Source: Auanema rhodensis
Taxonomy: Eukaryota; Nematoda; Chromadorea; Rhabditida; Rhabditidae
Assembly (NCBI GenBank): GCA_964057225.1
Contig: OZ059898.1
Coordinates: 17,151,267 to 17,215,266, forward strand
DNA length: 64,000 bases
Direction of reading: 5' to 3'
Each line of letters begins with the position of its first letter. Within the stretch, counting starts at the first letter, position 1. The notes beneath the pieces are model-generated. The model was not told the DNA's origin. It did no database searches and was given only the letters and a program-made list of their open reading frames with translations. The translations under genes were made by a program, and so were the position numbers. Positions 38,607 through 51,941 of this stretch are shown here, in pieces.

Positions 38607-41600
38607 TGCATCATTTTTCAAACGATCATAACTAATTTTTGTATTAAGCGTTTCTCAATGTAGTATAGTGCATTCGATGCGGATTTTTAAACTGCGTCGA
38701 TCTGTGTTATCAGATTTGCGCTAGCTTAAAAATGCACCGAGATATGAACTGATATAAGTTCACACTTATATCCTCGATTTTCACCCTGAAGAATTATTTT
38801 TTTCGTTGAATAACATTGTCCATCGTCTTTGCCTTGAAAAAAGGAATCTAAAGACATCTACTTTTTGCTAAATTATTCTGAAATTTTTCGAAAAAATTTT
38901 TGTCAAAATGTTTTTGGAAGCAATGTTGAGTGTACATGGAAACTCAACATACACTAATGCATCATTTTTCAAACGATCATAACTAATTTTTGTATTAAGC
39001 GTTTCTCAATGTAGTATAGTGCATTCGATGCGGATTTTTAAACTGCGTCGATCTGTGTTATCAAATTTGCGCTAGCTTAAAAATGCACCGAGATATCAAC
39101 TGGTATAAGTTCACACTTATATCCTCGATTTTCACCCTGAAGAAATGATTTTTTCGTTGAATAACATTGTCCATCGTCTTTGCCTTAAAAAAAGGAATCT
39201 AAAAACATCTACTTTTTGCTAAATTATTCTGAAATTTTTCGAAAAAATTTTTGTCAAAATGTTTTTGGAAGCAATGTTGAGTGTACATGGAAACTCAACA
39301 TACACTAATGCATCATTTTTCAAACGATCATAACTAATTTTTGTATTAAGCGTTTCTCAATGTAGTATAGTGCTTTTGATGCGGATTTTTAAGCTGCGTC
39401 GATCTGTGTTATCAGATTTGCGCTAGCTTAAAAATGCACCGAGATATGAACTGATATAAGTTCACACTTATATCCTCGATTTTCACCCTGAAGAATTATT
39501 TTTTTCGTTGAATAACATTGTCCATCGTCTTTGCCTTGAAAAAAGGAATCTAAAGACATCTACTTTTTGCTAAATTATTCTGAAATTTTTCGAAAAAATT
39601 TTTGTCAAAATGTTTTTGGAAGCAATGTTGAGTGTACATGGAAACTCAACATACACTAATGCATCATTTTTCAAACGATCATAACTAATTTTTGTATTAA
39701 GCGTTTCTCAATGTAGTATAGTGCATTCGATGCGGATTTTTAAACTGCGTCGATCTGTGTTATCAAATTTGCGCTAGCTTAAAAATGCACCGAGATATCA
39801 ACTGGTATAAGTTCACACTTATATCCTCGATTTTCACCCTGAAGAAATGATTTTTTCGTTGAATAACATTGTCCATCGTCTTTGCCTTGAAAAAAGGAAT
39901 CTAAAAACATCTACTTTTTGCTAAATTATTCTGAAATTTTTCGAAAAAATTTTTGTCAAAATGTTTTTGGAAGCAATGTTGAGTGTACATGGAAACTCAA
40001 CATACACTAATGCATCATTTTTCAAACGATCATAACTAATTTTTGTATTAAGCGTTTCTCAATGTAGTATAGTGCTTTTGATGCGGATTTTTAAGCTGCG
40101 TCGATCTGTGTTATCAGATTTGCGCTAGCTTAAAAATGCACCGAGATATGAACTGATATAAGTTCACACTTATATCCTCGATTTTCACCCTGAAGAATTA
40201 TTTTTTTCGTTGAATAACATTGTCCATCGTCTTTGCCTTAAAAAAGGAATCTAAAAACATCTACTTTTTGCTAAATTATTCTGAAATTTTTCGAAAAAAT
40301 TTTTGTCAAAATGTTTTTGGAAGCAATGTTGAGTGTACATGGAAACTCAACATACACTAATGCATCATTTTTCAAACGATCATAACTAATTTTTGTATTA
40401 AGCGTTTCTCAATGTAGTATAGTGCATTCGATGCGGATTTTTAAACTGCGTCGATCTGTGTTATCACATTTGCGCTAGCTTAAAAATGCACCGAGATATG
40501 AACTGATATAAGTTCACACTTATATCCTCGATTTTCACCCTGAAGAAATAATTTTTTCGTTGAATAACATTGTCCATCGTCTTTGCCTTGAAAAAAGGAA
40601 TCTAAAAACATCTACTTTTTGCTAAATTATTCTGAAATTTTTCGAAAAAATTTTTGTCAAAATGTTTTTGGAAGCAATTTTGAGTGTACATGGAAACTCA
40701 ACATACACTAATGCATCATTTTTCAAACGATCATAACTAATTTTTGTATTAAGCGTTTCTCAATGTAGTATAGTGCATTCGATGCGGATTTTTAAACTGC
40801 GTCGATCTGTGTTATCAGATTTGCGCTAGCTTAAAAATGCACCGAGATATGAACTGATATAAGTTCACACTTATATCCTCGATTTTCACCCTGAAGAATT
40901 ATTTTTTTCGTTGAATAACATTGTCCATCGTCTTTGCCTTGAAAAAAGGAATCTAAAGACATCTACTTTTTGCTAAATTATTCTGAAATTTTTCGAAAAA
41001 ATTTTTGTCAAAATGTTTTTGGAAGCAATGTTGAGTGTACATGGAAACTCAACATACACTAATGCATCATTTTTCAAACGATCATAACTAATTTTTGTAT
41101 TAAGCGTTTCTCAATGTAGTATAGTGCATTCGATGCGGATTTTTAAACTGCGTCGATCTGTGTTATCAAATTTGCGCTAGCTTAAAAATGCACCGAGATA
41201 TCAACTGGTATAAGTTCACACTTATATCCTCGATTTTCACCCTGAAGAAATGATTTTTTCGTTGAATAACATTGTCCATCGTCTTTGCCTTGAAAAAAGG
41301 AATCTAAAAACATCTACTTTTTGCTAAATTATTCTGAAATTTTTCGAAAAAATTTTTGTCAAAATGTTTTTGGAAGCAATGTTGAGTGTACATGGAAACT
41401 CAACATACACTAATGCATCATTTTTCAAACGATCATAACTAATTTTTGTATTAAGCGTTTCTCAATGTAGTATAGTGCATTCGATGCGGATTTTCAAACT
41501 GCGTCGATCTGTGTTATCAAATTTGCGCTAGCTTAAAAATGCACCGAGATATCAACTGGTATAAGTTCACACTTATATCCTCGATTTTCACCCTGAAGAA

Positions 41601-42816
41601 ATGATTTTTTCGTTGAATAACATTGTCCATCGTCTTTGCCTTGAAAAAAGGAATCTAAAAACATCTACTTTTTGCTAAATTATTCTGAAATTTTTCGAAA
41701 AAATTTTTGTCAAAATGTTTTTGGAAGCAATGTTGAGTGTACATGGAAACTCAACATACACTAATGCATCATTTTTCAAACGATCATAACTAATTTTTGT
41801 ATTAAGCGTTTCTCAATGTAGTATAGTGCTTTTGATGCGGATTTTTAAGCTGCGTCGATCTGTGTTATCAGATTTGCGCTAGCTTAAAAATGCACCGAGA
41901 TATGAACTGATATAAGTTCACACTTATATCCTCGATTTTCACCCTGAAGAATTATTTTTTTCGTTGAATAACATTGTCCATCGTCTTTGCCTTAAAAAAG
42001 GAATCTAAAAACATCTACTTTTTGCTAAATTATTCTGAAATTTTTCGAAAAAATTTTTGTCAAAATGTTTTTGGAAGCAATGTTGAGTGTACATGGAAAC
42101 TCAACATACACTAATGCATCATTTTTCAAACGATCATAACTAATTTTTGTATTAAGCGTTTCTCAATGTAGTATAGTGCATTCGATGCGGATTTTTAAAC
42201 TGCGTCGATCTGTGTTATCAGATTTGCGCTAGCTTAAAAATGCACCGAGATATGAACTGATATAAGTTCACACTTATATCCTCGATTTTCACCCTGAAGA
42301 ATTATTTTTTTCGTTGAATAACATTGTCCATCGTCTTTGCCTTGAAAAAAGGAATCTAAAGACATCTACTTTTTGCTAAATTATTCTGAAATTTTTCGAA
42401 AAAATTTTTGTCAAAATGTTTTTGGAAGCAATGTTGAGTGTACATGGAAACTCAACATACACTAATGCATCATTTTTCAAACGATCATAACTAATTTTTG
42501 TATTAAGCGTTTCTCAATGTAGTATAGTGCATTCGATGCGGATTTTCAAACTGCGTCGATCTGTGTTATCAGATTTGCGCTAGCTTAAAAATGCACCGAG
42601 ATATCAACTGATATAAGTTCACACTTATATCCTCGATTTTCACCCTGAAGAATTATTTTTTTCGTTGAATAACATTGTCCATCGTCTTTGCCTTGAAAAA
42701 AGGAATCTAAAAACATCTACTTTTTGCTAAATTATTCTGAAATTTTTCGAAAAAATTTTTGTCAAAATGTTTTTGGAAGCAATGTTGAGTGTACATGGAA
42801 ACTCAACATACACTAA
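38607..42816. repeat. Block D, copy 2 (M111-M122)
   Basis: M111-M121 match M97-M107 one for one at an offset of 4912 bp (14 monomers less two deleted bases), including both base-deleted copies (M115, M120) and the CCTTAAAAAAAGG copy (M112). M122 matches M109, so the counterpart of M108 is missing here or was added in copy 1. By eye the only clear difference across about 3.9 kb is TTTTTACTA in M99, so this is probably one of the most recent large duplications in the window. Confidence 0.87.
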
Positions 42817-44922
42817 TGCATCATTTTTCAAACGATCATAACTAATTTTTGTATTAAGCGTTTCTCAATGTAGTATAGTGCATTTGATGCGGATTTTTAA
42901 GCTGCGTCGATCTGTGTTATCAGATTTGCGCTAGCTTAAAAATGCACCGAGATATCAACTGATATAAGTTTACACTTATATCCTCGATTTTCACCCTGAA
43001 GAATTAATTTTTTCGTTGAATAACAATGTCCATCGTCTTTGCCTTGAAAAACTAAATCTGAAAACATCTACTTTTTGCTAAATTATTTTGAAATTTTTCG
43101 AAAAAATTTTTGTCAAAATGTTTTTGGAAGCAATGTTGAGTGTACATGGAAACTCAACATACACTAATGCATCATTTTTCAAACGATCATAACTAATTTT
43201 TGTATTAAGCGTTTCTCAATATAGTATAGTGCATTTGATGCGGATTTTTAAGCTGCGTCGATCTGTGTTATCAGATTTGCGCTAGCTTAAAAATGCACCG
43301 AGATATCAACTGATATAAGTTTACACTTATATCCTCGATTTTCACCCTGAAGAATTAATTTTTTCGTTGAATAACAATGTCCATCGTCTTTGCCTTGAAA
43401 AACTAAATCTGAAAACATCTACTTTTTGCTAAATTATTTTGAAATTTTTCGAAAAAATTTTTGTCAAAATGTTTTTGGAAGCAATTTTGAGTGTACATGG
43501 AAACTCAACATACACTAATGCATCATTTTTCAAACGATCATAACTAATTTTTGTATTAAGCGTTTCTCAATGTAGTATAGTGCTTTTGATGCGGATTTTT
43601 AAGCTGCGTCGATCTGTGTTATCAGATTTGCGCTAGCTTAAAAATGCACCGAGATTTCAACTGATATAAGTTTACACTTATATCCTCGATTTTCACCCTG
43701 AAGAATTAATTTTTTCGTTGAATAACATTGTCCATCGTCTTTGCCTTGAAAAAAGGAATCTAAAAACATCTACTTTTTGCTAAATTATTCTGAAATTTTT
43801 CGAAAAAATTTTTGTCAAAATGTTTTTGGAAGCAATTTTGAGTGTACATGGAAACTCAACATACACTAATGCATCATTTTTCAAACGATCATAACTAATT
43901 TTTGTATTAAGCGTTTCTCAATGTAGTATAGTGCTTTTGATGCGGATTTTTAAGCTGCGTCGATCTGTGTTATCAGATTTGCGCTAGCTTAAAAATGCAC
44001 CGAGATATGAACTGATATAAGTTCACACTTATATCCTCGATTTTCACCCTGAAGAATTATTTTTTTCGTTGAATAACATTGTCCATCGTCTTTGCCTTAA
44101 AAAAAGGAATCTAAAAACATCTACTTTTTGCTAAATTATTCTGAAATTTTTCGAAAAAATTTTTGTCAAAATGTTTTTGGAAGCAATGTTGAGTGTACAT
44201 GGAAACTCAACATACACTAATGCATCATTTTTCAAACGATCATAACTAATTTTTGTAATAAGCGTTTCTCAATGTAGTATAGTGCATTCGATGCGGATTT
44301 TTAAACTGCGTCGATCTGTGTTATCAGATTTGCGCTAGCTTAAAAATGCACCGAGATATCAACTGATATAAGTTCACACTTATATCCTCGATTTTCACCC
44401 TGAAGAATTATTTTTTTCGTTGAATAACATTGTCCATCGTCTTTGCCTTGAAAAAAGGAATCTAAAAACATCTACTTTTTGCTAAATTATTCTGAAATTT
44501 TTCGAAAAAATTTTTGTCAAAATGTTTTTGGAAGCAATGTTGAGTGTACATGGAAACTCAACATACACTAATGCATCATTTTTCAAACGATCATAACTAA
44601 TTTTTGTATTAAGCGTTTCTCAATGTAGTATAGTGCATTCGATGCGGATTTTTAAACTGCGTCGATCTGTGTTATCAGATTTGCGCTAGCTTAAAAATGC
44701 ACCGAGATATCAACTGATATAAGTTCACACTTATATCCTCGATTTTCACCCTGAAGAATTATTTTTTTCGTTGAATAACATTGTCCATCGTCTTTGCCTT
44801 GAAAAAAGGAACCTAAAAACATCTACTTTTTGCTAAATTATTCTGAAATTTTTCGAAAAAATTTTTGTCAAAATGTTTTTGGAAGCAATGTTGAGTGTAC
44901 ATGGAAACTCAACATACACTAA
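42817..44922. repeat. HOR unit E1 (M123-M128, 6 monomers)
   Basis: Types 1, 2, 3, 5, 6, 7 of the region E cycle. Its type 1 (M123) has GATATCAACTGAT with GTTTACAC rather than the CAACTAATATAAG form found in most later units. The same form returns in M139 and M143. The type 5 copy (M126) reads CCTTAAAAAAAGG. This is the junction with block D: M122 is a block D monomer. Confidence 0.83.
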
Positions 44923-47900
44923 TGCATCATTTTTCAAACGATCATAACTAATTTTTGTATTAAGCGTTTCTCAATGTAGTATAGTGCATTCGATGCGGAT
45001 TTTTAAGCTGCGTCGATCTGTGTTATCAGATTTGCGCTAGCTTAAAAATGCACCGAGATATCAACTAATATAAGTTCACACTTATATCCTCGATTTTCAC
45101 CCTGAAGAATTAATTTTTTCGTTGAATAACAATGTCCATCGTCTTTGCCTTGAAAAACTAAATCTGAAAACATCTACTTTTTGCTAAATTATTTTGAAAT
45201 TTTTCGAAAAAATTTTTGTCAAAATGTTTTTGGAAGCAATGTTGAGTGTACATGGAAACTCAACATACACTAATGCATCATTTTTCAAACGATCATAACT
45301 AATTTTTGTATTAAGCGTTTCTCAATATAGTATAGTGCATTTGATGCGGATTTTTAAGCTGCGTCGATCTGTGTTATCAGATTTGCGCTAGCTTAAAAAT
45401 GCACCGAGATATCAACTGATATAAGTTTACACTTATATCCTCGATTTTCACCCTGAAGAATTAATTTTTTCGTTGAATAACAATGTCCATCGTCTTTGCC
45501 TTGAAAAACTAAATCTGAAAACATCTACTTTTTGCTAAATTATTTTGAAATTTTTCGAAAAAATTTTTGTCAAAATGTTTTTGGAAGCAATTTTGAGTGT
45601 ACATGGAAACTCAACATACACTAATGCATCATTTTTCAAACGATCATAACTAATTTTTGTATTAAGCGTTTCTCAATGTAGTATAGTGCTTTTGATGCGG
45701 ATTTTTAAGCTGCGTCGATCTGTGTTATCAGATTTGCGCTAGCTTAAAAATGCACCGAGATTTCAACTGATATAAGTTTACACTTATATCCTCGATTTTC
45801 ACCCTGAAGAATTAATTTTTTCGTTGAATAACATTGTCCATCGTCTTTGCCTTGAAAAAAGGAATCTAAAAACATCTACTTTTTGCTAAATTATTCTGAA
45901 ATTTTTCGAAAAAATTTTTGTCAAAATGTTTTTGGAAGCAATTTTGAGTGTACATGGAAACTCAACATACACTAATGCATCATTTTTCAAACGATCATAA
46001 CTAATTTTTGTATTAAGCGTTTCTCAATGTAGTATAGTGCTTTTGATGCGGATTTTTAAGCTGCGTCGATCTGTGTTATCAGATTTGCGCTAGCTTAAAA
46101 ATGCACCGAGATATGAACTGATATAAGTTCACACTTATATCCTCGATTTTCACCCTGAAGAATTATTTTTTTCGTTGAATAACATTGTCCATCGTCTTTG
46201 CCTCAAAAAAAGGAATCTAAAAACATCTACTTTTTGCTAAATTATTCTGAAATTTTTCGAAAAAATTTTTGTCAAAATGTTTTTGGAAGCAATGTTGAGT
46301 GTACATGGAAACTTAACATACACTAATGCATCATTTTTCAAACGATCATAACTAATTTTTGTAATAAGCGTTTCTCAATGTAGTATAGTGCATTCGATGC
46401 GGATTTTTAAACTGCGTCGATCTGTGTTATCAGATTTGCGCTAGCTTAAAAATGCACCGAGATATCAACTGATATAAGTTCACACTTATATCCTCGATTT
46501 TCACCCTGAAGAATTATTTTTTTCGTTGAATAACATTGTCCATCGTCTTTGCCTTGAAAAAAGGAATCTAAAAACATCTACTTTTTGCTAAATTATTCTG
46601 AAATTTTTCGAAAAAATTTTTGTCAAAATGTTTTTGGAAGCAATGTTGAGTGTACATGGAAACTCAACATACACTAATGCATCATTTTTCAAACGATCAT
46701 AACTAATTTTTGTATTAAGCGTTTCTCAATGTAGTATAGTGCATTCGATGCGGATTTTTAAACTGCGTCGATCTGTGTTATCAAATTTGCGCTAGCTTAA
46801 AAATGCACCGAGATATCAACTGGTATAAGTTCACACTTATATCCTCGATTTTCACCCTGAAGAAATGATTTTTTCGTTGAATAACATTGTCCATCGTCTT
46901 TGCCTTGAAAAAAGGAATCTAAAAACATCTACTTTTTGCTAAATTATTCTGAAATTTTTCGAAAAAATTTTTGTCAAAATGTTTTTGGAAGCAATGTTGA
47001 GTGTACATGGAAACTCAACATACACTAATGCATCATTTTTCAAACGATCATAACTAATTTTTGTATTAAGCGTTTCTCAATGTAGTATAGTGCATTCGAT
47101 GCGGATTTTCAAACTGCGTCGATCTGTGTTATCAAATTTGCGCTAGCTTAAAAATGCACCGAGATATCAACTGGTATAAGTTCACACTTATATCCTCGAT
47201 TTTCACCCTGAAGAAATGATTTTTTCGTTGAATAACATTGTCCATCGTCTTTGCCTTGAAAAAAGGAATCTAAAAACATCTACTTTTTGCTAAATTATTC
47301 TGAAATTTTTCGAAAAAATTTTTGTCAAAATGTTTTTGGAAGCAATGTTGAGTGTACATGGAAACTCAACATACACTAATGCATCATTTTTCAAACGATC
47401 ATAACTAATTTTTGTATTAAGCGTTTCTCAATGTAGTATAGTGCTTTTGATGCGGATTTTTAAGCTGCGTCGATCTGTGTTATCAGATTTGCGCTAGCTT
47501 AAAAATGCACCGAGATATGAACTGATATAAGTTCACACTTATATCCTCGATTTTCACCCTGAAGAATTATTTTTTTCGTTGAATAACATTGTCCATCGTC
47601 TTTGCCTTAAAAAAGGAATCTAAAAACATCTACTTTTTGCTAAATTATTCTGAAATTTTTCGAAAAAATTTTTGTCAAAATGTTTTTGGAAGCAATGTTG
47701 AGTGTACATGGAAACTCAACATACACTAATGCATCATTTTTCAAACGATCATAACTAATTTTTGTATTAAGCGTTTCTCAATGTAGTATAGTGCATTCGA
47801 TGCGGATTTTTAAACTGCGTCGATCTGTGTTATCAGATTTGCGCTAGCTTAAAAATGCACCGAGATATGAACTGATATAAGTTCACACTTATATCCTCGA

Positions 47901-48431
47901 TTTTCACCCTGAAGAATTATTTTTTTCGTTGAATAACATTGTCCATCGTCTTTGCCTTGAAAAAAGGAATCTAAAGACATCTACTTTTTGCTAAATTATT
48001 CTGAAATTTTTCGAAAAAATTTTTGTCAAAATGTTTTTGGAAGCAATGTTGAGTGTACATGGAAACTCAACATACACTAATGCATCATTTTTCAAACGAT
48101 CATAACTAATTTTTGTATTAAGCGTTTCTCAATGTAGTATAGTGCATTCGATGCGGATTTTCAAACTGCGTCGATCTGTGTTATCAGATTTGCGCTAGCT
48201 TAAAAATGCACCGAGATATCAACTGATATAAGTTCACACTTATATCCTCGATTTTCACCCTGAAGAATTATTTTTTTCGTTGAATAACATTGTCCATCGT
48301 CTTTGCCTTGAAAAAAGGAATCTAAAAACATCTACTTTTTGCTAAATTATTCTGAAATTTTTCGAAAAAATTTTTGTCAAAATGTTTTTGGAAGCAATGT
48401 TGAGTGTACATGGAAACTCAACATACACTAA
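44923..48431. repeat. HOR unit E2 with block D insert (M129-M138, 10 monomers)
   Basis: It begins with types 1, 2, 3, 4 and 6 (M129-M133; M132 has a private ACTTAACATA). It then switches to five block D monomers (M134-M138, 46678-48431) that match M118-M122: AAATGATT; AAATGATT with TTTTCAAAC; GCTTTTGATG with the deleted base; TAAAGACATC; TTTTCAAAC. M139-M141 then match M123-M125. M118-M125 therefore recur as M134-M141, a 16-monomer displacement that carries the D/E junction with it. Confidence 0.83.
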
Positions 48432-49835
48432 TGCATCATTTTTCAAACGATCATAACTAATTTTTGTATTAAGCGTTTCTCAATGTAGTATAGTGCATTT
48501 GATGCGGATTTTTAAGCTGCGTCGATCTGTGTTATCAGATTTGCGCTAGCTTAAAAATGCACCGAGATATCAACTGATATAAGTTTACACTTATATCCTC
48601 GATTTTCACCCTGAAGAATTAATTTTTTCGTTGAATAACAATGTCCATCGTCTTTGCCTTGAAAAACTAAATCTGAAAACATCTACTTTTTGCTAAATTA
48701 TTTTGAAATTTTTCGAAAAAATTTTTGTCAAAATGTTTTTGGAAGCAATGTTGAGTGTACATGGAAACTCAACATACACTAATGCATCATTTTTCAAACG
48801 ATCATAACTAATTTTTGTATTAAGCGTTTCTCAATATAGTATAGTGCATTTGATGCGGATTTTTAAGCTGCGTCGATCTGTGTTATCAGATTTGCGCTAG
48901 CTTAAAAATGCACCGAGATATCAACTGATATAAGTTTACACTTATATCCTCGATTTTCACCCTGAAGAATTAATTTTTTCGTTGAATAACAATGTCCATC
49001 GTCTTTGCCTTGAAAAACTAAATCTGAAAACATCTACTTTTTGCTAAATTATTTTGAAATTTTTCGAAAAAATTTTTGTCAAAATGTTTTTGGAAGCAAT
49101 TTTGAGTGTACATGGAAACTCAACATACACTAATGCATCATTTTTCAAACGATCATAACTAATTTTTGTATTAAGCGTTTCTCAATGTAGTATAGTGCTT
49201 TTGATGCGGATTTTTAAGCTGCGTCGATCTGTGTTATCAGATTTGCGCTAGCTTAAAAATGCACCGAGATTTCAACTGATATAAGTTTACACTTATATCC
49301 TCGATTTTCACCCTGAAGAATTAATTTTTTCGTTGAATAACATTGTCCATCGTCTTTGCCTTGAAAAAAGGAATCTAAAAACATCTACTTTTTGCTAAAT
49401 TATTCTGAAATTTTTCGAAAAAATTTTTGTCAAAATGTTTTTGGAAGCAATTTTGAGTGTACATGGAAACTCAACATACACTAATGCATCATTTTTCAAA
49501 CGATCATAACTAATTTTTGTATTAAGCGTTTCTCAATGTAGTATAGTGCTTTTGATGCGGATTTTTAAGCTGCGTCGATCTGTGTTATCAGATTTGCGCT
49601 AGCTTAAAAATGCACCGAGATATGAACTGATATAAGTTCACACTTATATCCTCGATTTTCACCCTGAAGAATTATTTTTTTCGTTGAATAACATTGTCCA
49701 TCGTCTTTGCCTTGAAAAAAGGAATCTAAAAACATCTACTTTTTGCTAAATTATTCTGAAATTTTTCGAAAAAATTTTTGTCAAAATGTTTTTGGAAGCA
49801 ATGTTGAGTGTACATGGAAACTCAACATACACTAA
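48432..49835. repeat. HOR unit E3 (M139-M142, 4 monomers)
   Basis: Types 1, 2 and 3 plus a GCTTTTGATG/GAACTGAT copy (M142) that keeps the ordinary CCTTGAAAAAAGG. It lacks types 6 and 7, and is the shortest cycle in the region. M143 onward repeats the E1 order, so the unit looks like the product of a deletion or an exchange joining a type 4/5 copy directly to type 1. Confidence 0.8.
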
Positions 49836-51941
49836 TGCATCATTTTTCAAACGATCATAACTAATTTTTGTATTAAGCGTTTCTCAATGTAGTATAGTGC
49901 ATTTGATGCGGATTTTTAAGCTGCGTCGATCTGTGTTATCAGATTTGCGCTAGCTTAAAAATGCACCGAGATATCAACTGATATAAGTTTACACTTATAT
50001 CCTCGATTTTCACCCTGAAGAATTAATTTTTTCGTTGAATAACAATGTCCATCGTCTTTGCCTTGAAAAACTAAATCTGAAAACATCTACTTTTTGCTAA
50101 ATTATTTTGAAATTTTTCGAAAAAATTTTTGTCAAAATGTTTTTGGAAGCAATGTTGAGTGTACATGGAAACTCAACATACACTAATGCATCATTTTTCA
50201 AACGATCATAACTAATTTTTGTATTAAGCGTTTCTCAATATAGTATAGTGCATTTGATGCGGATTTTTAAGCTGCGTCGATCTGTGTTATCAGATTTGCG
50301 CTAGCTTAAAAATGCACCGAGATATCAACTGATATAAGTTTACACTTATATCCTCGATTTTCACCCTGAAGAATTAATTTTTTCGTTGAATAACAATGTC
50401 CATCGTCTTTGCCTTGAAAAACTAAATCTGAAAACATCTACTTTTTGCTAAATTATTTTGAAATTTTTCGAAAAAATTTTTGTCAAAATGTTTTTGGAAG
50501 CAATTTTGAGTGTACATGGAAACTCAACATACACTAATGCATCATTTTTCAAACGATCATAACTAATTTTTGTATTAAGCGTTTCTCAATGTAGTATAGT
50601 GCTTTTGATGCGGATTTTTAAGCTGCGTCGATCTGTGTTATCAGATTTGCGCTAGCTTAAAAATGCACCGAGATTTCAACTGATATAAGTTTACACTTAT
50701 ATCCTCGATTTTCACCCTGAAGAATTAATTTTTTCGTTGAATAACATTGTCCATCGTCTTTGCCTTGAAAAAAGGAATCTAAAAACATCTACTTTTTGCT
50801 AAATTATTCTGAAATTTTTCGAAAAAATTTTTGTCAAAATGTTTTTGGAAGCAATTTTGAGTGTACATGGAAACTCAACATACACTAATGCATCATTTTT
50901 CAAACGATCATAACTAATTTTTGTATTAAGCGTTTCTCAATGTAGTATAGTGCTTTTGATGCGGATTTTTAAGCTGCGTCGATCTGTGTTATCAGATTTG
51001 CGCTAGCTTAAAAATGCACCGAGATATGAACTGATATAAGTTCACACTTATATCCTCGATTTTCACCCTGAAGAATTATTTTTTTCGTTGAATAACATTG
51101 TCCATCGTCTTTGCCTTAAAAAAAGGAATCTAAAAACATCTACTTTTTGCTAAATTATTCTGAAATTTTTCGAAAAAATTTTTGTCAAAATGTTTTTGGA
51201 AGCAATGTTGAGTGTACATGGAAACTCAACATACACTAATGCATCATTTTTCAAACGATCATAACTAATTTTTGTAATAAGCGTTTCTCAATGTAGTATA
51301 GTGCATTCGATGCGGATTTTTAAACTGCGTCGATCTGTGTTATCAGATTTGCGCTAGCTTAAAAATGCACCGAGATATCAACTGATATAAGTTCACACTT
51401 ATATCCTCGATTTTCACCCTGAAGAATTATTTTTTTCGTTGAATAACATTGTCCATCGTCTTTGCCTTGAAAAAAGGAATCTAAAAACATCTACTTTTTG
51501 CTAAATTATTCTGAAATTTTTCGAAAAAATTTTTGTCAAAATGTTTTTGGAAGCAATGTTGAGTGTACATGGAAACTCAACATACACTAATGCATCATTT
51601 TTCAAACGATCATAACTAATTTTTGTATTAAGCGTTTCTCAATGTAGTATAGTGCATTCGATGCGGATTTTTAAACTGCGTCGATCTGTGTTATCAGATT
51701 TGCGCTAGCTTAAAAATGCACCGAGATATCAACTGATATAAGTTCACACTTATATCCTCGATTTTCACCCTGAAGAATTATTTTTTTCGTTGAATAACAT
51801 TGTCCATCGTCTTTGCCTTGAAAAAAGGAACCTAAAAACATCTACTTTTTGCTAAATTATTCTGAAATTTTTCGAAAAAATTTTTGTCAAAATGTTTTTG
51901 GAAGCAATGTTGAGTGTACATGGAAACTCAACATACACTAA
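49836..51941. repeat. HOR unit E4 (M143-M148, 6 monomers)
   Basis: Types 1, 2, 3, 5, 6, 7, the same composition and the same non-CAACTAATATAAG type 1 as E1. M123-M131 and M143-M151 share barcodes in order at a 20-monomer displacement. Confidence 0.82.
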
